DNA of 64,000 nucleotides from CAVRUH01 sp963822595. Its GTDB lineage: Bacteria > Chlamydiota > Chlamydiia > Chlamydiales > Waddliaceae. Below are positions 10,112-18,969 of the stretch, piece after piece. Location of the stretch: positions 62,001-126,000 of the forward strand of contig CAWGIG010000001.1 of assembly GCA_963822595.1 (NCBI GenBank). The letters are read 5' to 3'. The stretch's first letter is position 1, and each line of letters opens with the position of its first letter. Below the pieces are notes generated by a model, which worked only from the letters and a program-made list of their open reading frames with translations, was not told the DNA's origin and searched no databases. Position numbers and translations under genes: made by a program.

Positions 10112-10918
10112 ATGTTTGTAAAACCCAAATGTGCACTTATTATCGGTGCAAGTGATGGAATAGGTAAAGCCCTGAGCTTGCTTCTGGCTAAGGAAGGCAT
10201 CCATTTAATCCTTGTTGGCAGAAAAATGGAAAAATTGAACGAGGTCGCAAGAACCATTGGAGATCGTGTTGAAGTGCAAACTGTTGCAGCCGACTTATTA
10301 GAACCAGAGCAGCGAAAGAGTATTATTCAGCTTATTCATGAAAAGACACCGGATTTAGTTGTTAACAGTGCAGCAAGAGGAAAGATGGGGAATATTCTTA
10401 GTCGATCGACGGAAGACGCACTAAAAACTGTAGAGTTGAATGTTTCGGCGGTTTTAGAAATTACAATTGAGGCAGCAAGAGCTTTAGTTTCAGCAAATAA
10501 ACCAGGAACTATCCTTAATATATCTGCCTCTATAGGTTTTCAAATTTTCCCCGGTTTTGCAACTTACGTGGCCTCGAAGGGCTTTATTACTAGAATCTCC
10601 GAGTCTTTTGATGAAGAACTAAAGCCTTTCAATGTTCGCGTCCTTAGTTTTTGCCCAGGAATAGTCAATACCAACTTCGCATCCCGCAGTACCGATGGAA
10701 AACAACAAAAACCGCACCCTTTAGGAATGAAACCGGAAGATGTAGCAGAAAGCATTTGGAAGCAAATTCAAAGGGGACAACAGACTAAGTTTTATAATAG
10801 CCTCTTTGCTTTTGGAGCCTTTATGGCAAAGTACATTCTCCCTAAAAAAGTTCTTCTTCTGATGGCTAAAGGAATTGTAGATGGAATGTATAATGATCCG
10901 GTTATTGAAAAAAAATAA
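10112..10918 (+). CDS. Short-chain dehydrogenase/reductase (SDR)
   Basis: A 268-aa classical SDR: nucleotide-binding GASDGIG (residues 12-18), NSAARG loop, N110, catalytic S138 and Y152-x3-K156 (YVASK). Such enzymes reduce or oxidise carbonyl/alcohol groups with NAD(P)H; the segment after the active site resembles DltE/YqjQ-type reductases, but the substrate cannot be read from sequence. An AGGAGG Shine-Dalgarno sits about 8 nt before the ATG. The large kinase gene starts 15 nt downstream, so the two may be co-transcribed. Confidence 0.85.
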   Translation: MFVKPKCALIIGASDGIGKALSLLLAKEGIHLILVGRKMEKLNEVARTIGDRVEVQTVAADLLEPEQRKSIIQLIHEKTPDLVVNSAARGKMGNILSRSTEDALKTVELNVSAVLEITIEAARALVSANKPGTILNISASIGFQIFPGFATYVASKGFITRISESFDEELKPFNVRVLSFCPGIVNTNFASRSTDGKQQKPHPLGMKPEDVAESIWKQIQRGQQTKFYNSLFAFGAFMAKYILPKKVLLLMAKGIVDGMYNDPVIEKK

Positions 10919-10933
10919 AAAGAAGAGTTGTAA

Positions 10934-13900
10934 TTGACTAACAACACAGACACATTTAACAACTATTCAATAGACAAGGAACTCTACAAAGGTGGACAAA
11001 ATATTGTATATCAGGCAACAGAAAAAAATACGAACCAAAAAGTCCTTCTTAAAACCACTCTTTCTGATACTCCTTCCGTCAAGGAAATTGCTTCTATTAA
11101 ATATGAATATCAAGTACTAACTTCTCTCAAAATAGAAGGAATCCCAAAGGCTATAGGATTATTTGAAGGTGAAGGTAAGCCATACTTAGTCATCGAAGAT
11201 GAGGGATACACCTCACTCTCCAAAATTATTACCAACAAAGTCTTCAATTTTAAAGATTTTCTTATCATTGCACTTAAAATCATTCACATACTTTCTGAAA
11301 TTCATAAAAATAACTACATACATAGAGATCTAAAACCCAGCAATATCTTGGTCAACCTAGAGAGTAACGAGGTCATGATATCCGATTTTGGGAGTGCCGT
11401 AAAAGTCTCTGATGAACAATCTTCAATCATTCCTTCTTCAGAAATAATCGGTACAATTCAATACATTTCCCCTGAACAAACAGGCAGAACAAGTCGTTCA
11501 ATCAATTATCGTTCCGACTACTACTCTCTGGGAATAACTTTATATCAAGTGATTACCAATCACTTGCCTTTCGAATATGAAGATCCATTGGATATCATCC
11601 ACGCACATATGGTAATGACTCCTGATTCTCCTAGTGATCTAAATAGTTACATCCCGAAAATGATTTCTGATGTGATCATGAAACTTATTAAAAAGAATCC
11701 GGAGGATCGGTATCAGAGCGCTTTTGGGATTGAATATGACTTACAGAAAATACTGGAGCAAATTGAGTCAAAAGAAGGTATAAAAGAATTCTCTCTTGGT
11801 GAACATGATACCTCTTCCGTATTTCATATAAGCGAAAAGTTAGTCGGACGAACAAATGAAATCAAACTATTACAAGAGAGTTTCGAAAGAGCTGCGAAAC
11901 ACCACAATGAAATTATATTTATTTCGGGTACATCAGGAATTGGAAAAACCTCTTTGGTAAATGAGCTAAAAAAGATCTCTATCAAAAATGCAAGCGATTT
12001 TATCAGTGTAAAATTTGACAAAAACATTCAGGTAAGCCCTCTTCAGATTTTAGGTTCGGCATTTTCTAATACGATAGAGAAAATATTAGCATCAGGAAAT
12101 GATAGAATCAAAGAATGGAGTAAGAAAATCCTTACTAGTGTAGGTAATAACGGACAAATTTTGATAGAGAACATTCCAGGTATTGAGTATATTATCGGGC
12201 AACAACAGTCCATTCCAGATTTTGAAAAGGAAAATCTTGAGTCTAGAATTTTTAACACAACCATCCAGTTTCTTAATTTATTTTCCGGGCCTTCGAAACC
12301 TTTGGTTATTTTTTTAGATGACCTGCAATGGGCCAATTACTCCTCTCTAAAATTCTTCAAAAACTTAATGATCAGCGAAGTTTTAACAAATATTCTATTT
12401 ATTGGAACTTATCGTTCTAATGAGGTTTCTGAAGGACATCCTTTAAAACAAATCATTCATGATATTGAATCGAAGTTGAATCGCCCTTTAAATACCGTCA
12501 TTTTGAAGGAACTCTCCGAACAGGATATCGAGGAATTAATTCTCGATTCCTTCAAGTGTGATAAAAAAAACGTTCCAGAGCTAGCCAAGCTTTGTTTTAA
12601 AAAAACAAAGGGTAATCCCTTTTATTTGAAGCAGTTCTTAGGTAAGCTCTACGCTAAAAAGATATTCAACTACGATACAGACAATCAGCTCTGGGTATGG
12701 GATATCCAAGAAATTAATAATTTAGAGGTTAGCGATAACGTTGTTGATTTACTTAAGCAAAAAATTATTGGTTTACCTTCAAATGATCGTGAATTGATTA
12801 AGCTTGCTTCATGCATAGGAACCACTTTTAATCTTAACCAACTCTGCAGATTAGGCAATCTTTCGAGATCTTCCATTATTGAAATCTTGACCCAATTCCA
12901 AATGGATGGATTTATTAATGTTTTAGAAGGTAGACTTGAGCTTGCTCTAAACAGTGAAACTCTTCCGGTTAAATTAGGGTTTTCGCATGCAAAAATAAAA
13001 GAAAGTGCCCTTTCATTAATCAACGATGTTGAATTACCAAACATTTATTACAAATTAACAAAAAGCTACCCTCAGGAAAATCCCTCAAAGCTCCCTTTTG
13101 AAACCGTAGAGACACTCACTTTTAACTATAATAAAGCCATAAACTTACTCTCCACTGATCAGGAAATACGTTATGCAGTAAATCTTAATCTTTATTGTAC
13201 GGAAGTCGCTATAAATGGAAGCAACTATAGTGCGGCATACGATTACTGCCAAATGGCATGGAATCATTACAAAAGGATTGATAAGAAAACTCCAAATGAC
13301 CCTTTATATCTTCAATTATTAAAACTCCTTGGAGACACCCAATACCTACATGGTCTTCATAAAGAAGCAACGAAATCCTATGAAACTCTTCTTTCACTTC
13401 CTTTAGAAGATGTTATGCGGGCTAATATCAGCATTTCTAAAATAAAATCACACGTCATCTTACAGGAATTCAATGAAGCCTTAAATTCCGGCTATGAAGT
13501 TCTCAATCTGCTAGGATTAAAAATCCAACCTCCCGTATCCAAACTAAAAATTCTGATCACATACTTCCTTTTTCGACTCAAAGATATCCATCATACATCT
13601 TTGAAACGCATAAGTGATAGGGAAGCAACAGATGAAAAGTTTTTGCTTATCTCAGAGATTTTCTCAAGCTTGCAATCTGCGGCAATTTTGAATAATGATG
13701 TTACTCCGCTGATTCTGATTTCTTTAAAAATTATAGAACTAGCTTTCAAACTGGGGTGGGTAACGGCGGTTCAAGGGTCTCTCAATTGGATTATGGGTCT
13801 AGAAGCTCAACTTGGATTCTATAAAGACGAAAGAGAATTATATAAAATAGAAAGAAAATGGCTAGACATGACCTCCTCAAATTCAATGCTGCATGTAAAT

Positions 13901-14524
13901 AAACTTATGTTTGTCTTTTTCTATTTACATAAGTTTGAACCCATTAAAAATGTCATTCCTCTTCTTAGAGAAATTTATTACAAATCTTATGAGATCGGTG
14001 AGTTAGAAAATGCCATAGTCGCTTTTCACCAAGAAATAAACGCGATGGTGTTTTCGGGAGTCAAACTTTATGAGATTATCAGACAAATTGAAAATAATTA
14101 TTCCAGAGTACTAGATATCAACGAAAAAGACGAAATCGCTTGTATTCGTGGGATTTATAAATGGCTTTCCATTCTTTGGGGAAAAAAATCAGAAAGTCAG
14201 AATATCCCCGCTCAAATTGATGTAGATGAGGTCAATGAGTATTATAACCAAGGTTATAAGAAAGTGAATTTCGTCTACAGTATTTACGCCCTCATTACAG
14301 CTACATATATGCGGGACTTTAAGAAAGCTGTTGAAAGTAGTCGACTCTTGGAAAAGTTATTTTATTCCGAATCTTTTGTTCCAGGAATGATTTTGTGGAC
14401 ACCGGTTTACTATTGCTCCCCTCTTGCCAGTATCGAAATGCTTCGTGTCTGCACAGAGGAAGAAAAAGCTCCCTTAAAAGTAGAGTTGAAAGAACAGGTA
14501 AAACGCCTTAGTAAACTTTCATAA
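10934..14524 (+). CDS. Ser/Thr protein kinase-AAA ATPase-TPR signalling protein, N-terminal part of a split gene
   Basis: A 1196-aa product from a TTG start with AGAAGAG 6 nt upstream. Domains in order: eukaryotic-type kinase (residues about 12-275; K40, HRDLKPSN at 130-137, DFG at 151-153, SPE at 179-181), then an AAA/MalT-like ATPase (Walker A GTSGIGKT at 332-339, Walker B LVIFLDD at 457-463), then a long helical TPR-like region. It stops at 14522-14524, but the following frame continues the same repeat region (KIYPENLENKLALVKAE), as in the kinase-ATPase-GAF-output family known from cyanobacteria and Leptospira. It and the next entry are probably one gene separated by a single-base shift. 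Confidence 0.8.
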   Translation: MTNNTDTFNNYSIDKELYKGGQNIVYQATEKNTNQKVLLKTTLSDTPSVKEIASIKYEYQVLTSLKIEGIPKAIGLFEGEGKPYLVIEDEGYTSLSKIITNKVFNFKDFLIIALKIIHILSEIHKNNYIHRDLKPSNILVNLESNEVMISDFGSAVKVSDEQSSIIPSSEIIGTIQYISPEQTGRTSRSINYRSDYYSLGITLYQVITNHLPFEYEDPLDIIHAHMVMTPDSPSDLNSYIPKMISDVIMKLIKKNPEDRYQSAFGIEYDLQKILEQIESKEGIKEFSLGEHDTSSVFHISEKLVGRTNEIKLLQESFERAAKHHNEIIFISGTSGIGKTSLVNELKKISIKNASDFISVKFDKNIQVSPLQILGSAFSNTIEKILASGNDRIKEWSKKILTSVGNNGQILIENIPGIEYIIGQQQSIPDFEKENLESRIFNTTIQFLNLFSGPSKPLVIFLDDLQWANYSSLKFFKNLMISEVLTNILFIGTYRSNEVSEGHPLKQIIHDIESKLNRPLNTVILKELSEQDIEELILDSFKCDKKNVPELAKLCFKKTKGNPFYLKQFLGKLYAKKIFNYDTDNQLWVWDIQEINNLEVSDNVVDLLKQKIIGLPSNDRELIKLASCIGTTFNLNQLCRLGNLSRSSIIEILTQFQMDGFINVLEGRLELALNSETLPVKLGFSHAKIKESALSLINDVELPNIYYKLTKSYPQENPSKLPFETVETLTFNYNKAINLLSTDQEIRYAVNLNLYCTEVAINGSNYSAAYDYCQMAWNHYKRIDKKTPNDPLYLQLLKLLGDTQYLHGLHKEATKSYETLLSLPLEDVMRANISISKIKSHVILQEFNEALNSGYEVLNLLGLKIQPPVSKLKILITYFLFRLKDIHHTSLKRISDREATDEKFLLISEIFSSLQSAAILNNDVTPLILISLKIIELAFKLGWVTAVQGSLNWIMGLEAQLGFYKDERELYKIERKWLDMTSSNSMLHVNKLMFVFFYLHKFEPIKNVIPLLREIYYKSYEIGELENAIVAFHQEINAMVFSGVKLYEIIRQIENNYSRVLDINEKDEIACIRGIYKWLSILWGKKSESQNIPAQIDVDEVNEYYNQGYKKVNFVYSIYALITATYMRDFKKAVESSRLLEKLFYSESFVPGMILWTPVYYCSPLASIEMLRVCTEEEKAPLKVELKEQVKRLSKLS

Positions 14525-14558
14525 GATTTACCCCGAAAATTTAGAAAATAAATTAGCT

Positions 14559-16247
14559 TTGGTAAAAGCCGAAGTCGAAGGGGAAAAAGGAAATATATTA
14601 GATGCCATCGATTTATACGAGCAAGCAATCAAATTATCAAAAAGCAAAGAATTTATACACGAGGAAGCTCTTAGTAACGAATTATTCTGTCGCTTTTTCC
14701 TGAGATTGAACCACAAAGACGCGGCATATGGGTATTTAAAAGAAGCTATCAGGCTTTATAGAAGCTGGAATGCTTTTGCTAAAATCGATCAGCTGAATAA
14801 GGAATTTAGTGATCTATTTGTATTTAAAAAAGATATTACTATCGAAAAGCAGGAAGAGAATTATATCACAAATACAAATTCAATTTCATCCTTAACCTTG
14901 GATATAGACTCTCTTCAAAAAGCTTATCGTGCTATAGCTCACACGATAAAGTTAGAAGATATGATGAACAATATCCTATTAACGATCGCTCAAAATACCA
15001 GCGCCGAGAAGGTTGTATTGATCCTTTTGGAAGAAGATGAGTTTTCCATTAAAGGAATTTATTCGACGGGAGGGGTCGATAATTCCGAGTCTTTACCGAT
15101 CCCCTATAAAAATTCAAAAATCATTCCACAAAAATTTATTGACTTTACATTCCTAAAGAAGAAACCGGTCATATCTGATGACCTTAGTAAAGATTCTCGG
15201 TTTTTAGATGATAGTTATGTCATCGAGAACTCTCCCTTGTCTGCACTTTGTTTCCCTTTAGTAAAATCCGAAATACTCTCCGGAGCGATTTATTTAGAAA
15301 ATAATTTGTCCACTTCTGTATTTACGGAAAAATTAATGGTACTTGAAATTTTATCGGGAGAGATCATTCCGATGTTGGAGGTGGCAAATTCATACAAATC
15401 CATTGAGCGTTTTGTCCCGAAAGATTTTTTAAAAGTCATTCATAGAAACCGGATATCTGATGTTCGCTTAGGGGACAGTACACGCATTACGATTTCTACG
15501 CTTTTTATGGATATCCGTAATTTTACTACAATTACGGAGAGCTTAGAGCATGAAGAGACGTTTAAGCTTTTAAATCGTACCCTGCAAGTGGTAGCCCCGG
15601 AAATAATTAATAACAATGGTTTTATAGATAAATTTATCGGCGATGCTGTTATGGCTTTATTTATAGGATCCCCAGATAATGCACTCATGGCATCCGTCGG
15701 CATAATCAAGGCCTTATCTGAAAAAACAGACTATATAGTGGGTAAATTTGAATTAACTTTTAAAGTAGGTATCGGTTTAAGCATCGGTCCTGCCACTCTC
15801 GGAGTTCTCGGATCAAAAGAAAGAATGGATACAACGGTGATAAGTGATTCGGTGAATGAAAGTTCACGACTCCAAAGTCTTAATAAGTTATATGGTACCT
15901 CTATATTGACCTCCATTCGATTTATTGAAGCTTTGAATACACCTGAAAACTATAATATTTTTTTCCTAGATTATGGAAGAGTTAAAGGGAAAAGTGTTTC
16001 GATAGGTATATATGAGGTTTTTGTGGGTTCTCCTGAGGAATTAGAAGAACGTCGAGAGTTCCAAAAGATGTTTGATTATTTTTGGACTTTATATAAAAAG
16101 AAAGAATTTTCAGAAGCGAAAAATCTTCTTACGGGGATGGAAACTAAATTTCCTAATCAAAAAATCACTGAAGTATTTTTAAAACGTTGTGAATACTTTA
16201 TCGATAAAGGAATTCCTGAAAATTGGGATGGCAGCTTCGATTTGTAA
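14559..16247 (+). CDS. GAF domain-class III adenylate/guanylate cyclase, C-terminal part of the split kinase gene
   Basis: A 562-aa reading frame. It begins with TPR-like helices (residues 1-95) continuous with the previous product, then a GAF domain (about 125-275) and a class III nucleotide cyclase domain (about 305-470). Metal-binding D318 (LFMDIRNF) and D362 (KFIGDAVMALF) are present, as are the VISDSVNESSRL segment with N433 and R437. It would make cAMP or cGMP; specificity is not clear. The first possible start is a TTG at 14559 with no ribosome site, and in-frame coding sense extends back to about 14523. This supports a frameshifted single gene rather than an independent one. Confidence 0.8.
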   Translation: MVKAEVEGEKGNILDAIDLYEQAIKLSKSKEFIHEEALSNELFCRFFLRLNHKDAAYGYLKEAIRLYRSWNAFAKIDQLNKEFSDLFVFKKDITIEKQEENYITNTNSISSLTLDIDSLQKAYRAIAHTIKLEDMMNNILLTIAQNTSAEKVVLILLEEDEFSIKGIYSTGGVDNSESLPIPYKNSKIIPQKFIDFTFLKKKPVISDDLSKDSRFLDDSYVIENSPLSALCFPLVKSEILSGAIYLENNLSTSVFTEKLMVLEILSGEIIPMLEVANSYKSIERFVPKDFLKVIHRNRISDVRLGDSTRITISTLFMDIRNFTTITESLEHEETFKLLNRTLQVVAPEIINNNGFIDKFIGDAVMALFIGSPDNALMASVGIIKALSEKTDYIVGKFELTFKVGIGLSIGPATLGVLGSKERMDTTVISDSVNESSRLQSLNKLYGTSILTSIRFIEALNTPENYNIFFLDYGRVKGKSVSIGIYEVFVGSPEELEERREFQKMFDYFWTLYKKKEFSEAKNLLTGMETKFPNQKITEVFLKRCEYFIDKGIPENWDGSFDL

Positions 16248-16255
16248 TCACCCCA

Positions 16256-16494
16256 TTTCCTGATTCCGAAGCGCATCGCGAAGGACAAACCCTTTCCTGA
16301 GTCCGAAGCGCATCGCGCAAAGACGAATCTTTTCCTGAGTCCGGAGCGCATCGCGAAGGACGAATCCTTTCCTGAGTCCGGAGCGCATCGCGAAGGACGA
16401 ATCCATTAAAGCCCCGGGTGACGCATCGGAACCCGGGGAAATGCATGAAAAAACGACAGAGCCCAGAGCGCAGCGACGGGCGACTGATTTCGGT
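16256..16494. repeat. REP-like repeat cluster left of the transposase
   Basis: Four units of about 37 bp begin at 16262, 16299, 16337 and 16374, each with a core like GAGCGCATCGCGAAGGAC. They are followed by a hairpin with loop TGACGCATCGGAA and stem CCCCGGG/CCCGGGG, and by a terminal hairpin ending GCGACTGATT. The stretch 16372-16492 is inverted at 17031-17150 with only a few mismatches, so the transposase gene sits between about 120-bp inverted repeats. The left end of this element looks truncated right after the cyclase gene. Confidence 0.85.
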
Positions 16495-16564
16495 TTAAAT
16501 TTTTGCTACATGGAAAAATTAAAAAATGTTAAATTATCCTGTTTTACATAACAAGGATAAAAAA

Positions 16565-16996
16565 ATGGCTCACAGCTGTGTCGAGAACTATATTCACCTC
16601 ATATTCGCAACAAAAAATCGAGAGTTATTAATCCCTAATGAAATTGAGAATCGTTTATATTCATATATAACGGGTATTGCGAAACGAAATCAATCATCAA
16701 TTATCAATATTAATGGTATGCCTGATCATATCCATACATTGTTAAAATTACACCCTTCAACAGCCTTGGCAACCATGGTCAAGGAATTAAAAGCATATAG
16801 TTCTTCATGGATGAAAAAAACGGGTGTAACAAATTTCAGCTGGCAAGAAGGCTATGGTGGGTTTTCTTACTCCAAGTCATTGGTCCCAACGGTGTCAAAT
16901 TATATACAAAATCAAAAAGAACATCATAAATCCCAATCTTTTAAGGATGAGATTGATGGCATCAAGAAAAATTGGGGTATTGATTGGGACATCTAG
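16565..16996 (+). CDS. tnpA: IS200/REP-associated (RAYT-type) Y1 transposase
   Basis: A 143-aa protein from the ATG at 16565, chosen over an upstream ATG because AAGGA at 16553-16557 is correctly spaced. It has the HUH motif H55-x-H57 (MPDHIHTLL) and a probable catalytic tyrosine Y113 (SNYIQNQKEHH), the signature of Y1 single-strand transposases (IS200/IS605 TnpA and RAYTs). These enzymes nick and join hairpin-bearing ends. No TnpB partner is present. Flanking REP-like hairpins in inverted orientation point to a RAYT-like housekeeping or self-amplifying role. The reading frame is intact. Confidence 0.9.
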   Translation: MAHSCVENYIHLIFATKNRELLIPNEIENRLYSYITGIAKRNQSSIININGMPDHIHTLLKLHPSTALATMVKELKAYSSSWMKKTGVTNFSWQEGYGGFSYSKSLVPTVSNYIQNQKEHHKSQSFKDEIDGIKKNWGIDWDI

Positions 16997-17030
16997 TTTT
17001 GCTTGGGCCATAATGGAACCACATCACAGT

Positions 17031-17819
17031 CGAAATCAGTCGCCCTTCGCTGCGCTCTGGGCTCTGTCGCTTTTTCATGCATCTCCCCGGGTTCCGATGC
17101 GTCACCCGGGGCTTTAATGGATTCGTCCTTCGCGATGCGCTCCGGACTCATGGAGTCATTTAATTAATCCTGAGTCCGGAGCGCAGCGCGAAGGACGCAT
17201 CTTTTCATGAGTCCAGAGCGCATCGCGAAGGACGCATCTTTTCATGAGTCCGGAGCGCATCGCGAAGGACGCATCTTTTCATGAGTCCAGAGCGCATCGC
17301 GAAGGACGCATCTTTTCATGAGTCCAGAGCGCATCGCGAAGGACGCATCTTTTCATGAGTCCAGAGCGCATCGCGAAGGACGCATCTTTTCATGAGTCCG
17401 GAGCGCATCGCGAAGGACGCATCTTTTCATGAGTCCGGAGCGCATCGCGAAGGACGCATCTTTTCATGAGTCCGGAGCGCATCGCGAAGGACGCATCTTT
17501 TCATGAGTCCGGAGCGCAGCGCGAAGGACGCATCTTTTCATGAGTCCGGAGCGCATCGCGAAGGACGCATCTTTTCATGAGTCCAGAGCGCAGCGCGAAG
17601 GACGCATCTTTTCATGAGTCCAGAGCGCAGCGCGAAGGACGCATCTTTTCATGAGTCACAGAGCGCAGCGCGAAGGACGCATCTTTTCATGAGTCCGGAG
17701 CGCATCGCGAAGGACGTATCCATTAAAGCCCACGGTGACGCATCGGAACCGTGGGAAGCTGAAATATAATTGCAGAGCTCGGAGCGCATCGCGAAGAGCG
17801 ACTGATTCTACAGCGACAT
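17031..17819. mobile_element. Complete REP/BIME-like element right of the transposase
   Basis: The core 17034-17807 runs from AATCAGTCGC to GCGACTGATT, that is, it has inverted ends. Inside are a hairpin with GCCC/GGGC stem, a hairpin CCCCGGG/CCCGGGG around loop TTCCGATGCGTCA, the 37-bp tandem array, a hairpin CCCACGG/CCGTGGG around TGACGCATCGGAA, and a terminal hairpin with GCTC/GAGC stem. CTAC (GTAG on the other strand) follows the right end at 17808-17811. No gene is supported in this 845-nt gap; it ends 22 nt from the stop of the BTB gene. Confidence 0.85.
17172..17727. repeat. 37-bp tandem array, 15 units
   Basis: Units start at 17172 and every 37 bp to 17653; that unit has one extra base, and the last, variant unit starts at 17691. 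Each has a REP-like imperfect hairpin: GTCC, a GGAG or AGAG side bulge, CGC, loop ATC or AGC, GCG, AA bulge, GGAC. A short linker ending TTTTCAT joins the units. Sequence variation is limited to a few positions (G/A after GTCC, ATC/AGC loop). There are no spacers, so it is not CRISPR. Confidence 0.95.
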
Positions 17820-17841
17820 TTTCGACGTCTTTCCCGAGATG

Positions 17842-18951
17842 TTATTTTTCAATTTGGATGTCGATGTCGCTAAGAACAGGATTGTATTTTCTGCAATTAT
17901 CCAAAACCTCCTCTATAACCTTAAATTTTGACTCAAAAGCTAGCGTATATAGCTTGGCGATGTTATCCCTCGTAACATATTTAGGAAGGATTGATAAACA
18001 CTCTTTTTTATCCTCCCCTAACTTTAAACAATATTCCAACAAATGCTCAAAATCTAATCTCAAGGCTAATTCGAATACCTTTTCAAAATGATCTATAGCA
18101 TGGACACTTAATTTCGATTCAAGAAGAAATACCAAAGATTTGACCTGGTACATATCTGCTATATTTGCCAATGCTATAAGATCAACAATTGAGGATGTAA
18201 TTTTTTTATTTATACTACCGGTATAAATATAATCGAGCATTTCAAGAACGATATGCAATTTATGATTAGGTATTTCAATTTTACCCGTTTTCGCTTCTTT
18301 AAAATCCCCTTTAAATAAGGTAGCAAAATATTCAGAATGGATTGCTAGCCTATGCGTATGCACGGGAATTTGTTGACCTTCTACGATTAAAATAAAATCT
18401 TGATTTGTTTCGCCTCTTAAATAATTAAGTTCCGCTTGCACGAATGATCTAAACAATTTATTTGGTAAAAGGGGCGCTGGCATTTGGCAACCAGTGTCAG
18501 GATAGAGGAATCTATTCTTCGGGGACCATCTAAGTTCTATGGAATAAGATGTTACTTTGTCATTATTCTCAACTTTAATATCAGAACCTATCAAGTCAGA
18601 CGTATTATTCGGATGATTCCTACAACAGAAATTAACTGAGATTTTATAAATTTTCGATAAAACACTCACAAAGTGCTGGTTTTCTGGAAATGTTAAACTG
18701 ACTAGGTTATTTAATGTTTTTGAAAATGAATTGTTCCCCTTAAGCTTTTGAAGCCATGAGTGTACAATTATTTTGATTCTAGTGACGACAAGAGGTGCAA
18801 AATCCCTTTTAGTTTGCTGGTCATAGGTATATTTACAGAGATAACGATCAAGAAATACTTCTGTCATCGCTATGAATTGACTATTTTCTTCTTGAGTTAA
18901 AAGTATCGGGGTCACAGGATTGACTGTGTAAACTGTTTGTTGGATATCCAT
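17842..18951 (-). CDS. BTB/POZ domain protein (paralogue 2)
   Basis: A 369-aa protein. Residues about 170-290 form a BTB/POZ domain (NQDFILIVEGQQIPVHTHRL, then HSEYFATLFKGDFKEAKTG, then VLEMLDYIYTG). BTB proteins in eukaryotes dimerise and often serve as Cul3 ubiquitin-ligase adaptors; in amoeba-associated bacteria they are presumed host-directed effectors. The N-terminal domain (VNPVTPILLTQEE...) and the C-terminal helical part match the neighbouring gene, showing a tandem duplication. No signal peptide. It is 18 nt after the upstream paralogue, so probably an operon. Confidence 0.8.
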   Translation of the reverse strand: MDIQQTVYTVNPVTPILLTQEENSQFIAMTEVFLDRYLCKYTYDQQTKRDFAPLVVTRIKIIVHSWLQKLKGNNSFSKTLNNLVSLTFPENQHFVSVLSKIYKISVNFCCRNHPNNTSDLIGSDIKVENNDKVTSYSIELRWSPKNRFLYPDTGCQMPAPLLPNKLFRSFVQAELNYLRGETNQDFILIVEGQQIPVHTHRLAIHSEYFATLFKGDFKEAKTGKIEIPNHKLHIVLEMLDYIYTGSINKKITSSIVDLIALANIADMYQVKSLVFLLESKLSVHAIDHFEKVFELALRLDFEHLLEYCLKLGEDKKECLSILPKYVTRDNIAKLYTLAFESKFKVIEEVLDNCRKYNPVLSDIDIQIEK

Positions 18952-18969
18952 AATTTTTTCCTTTGATTC

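Noticed and set aside
14500..14560. Programmed +1 frameshift
   Set aside because: The CTT TCA TAA context is not a known recoding site such as the CTT TGA of prfB, so an indel is the simpler explanation.
16854..17117. Reading frame overlapping the transposase 3' end
   Set aside because: It is a shifted frame of the transposase running into the repeat, without a ribosome site.
17172..17727. CRISPR array
   Set aside because: The 37-bp units are contiguous and have no variable spacers, and no cas genes are nearby; it is a tandem REP array.
17735..18091. Plus-strand reading frame of about 118 codons
   Set aside because: Its N-terminal part comes from the repeat element (same CRARSASRRATD translation as at 34978) and the rest is antisense to the BTB gene.
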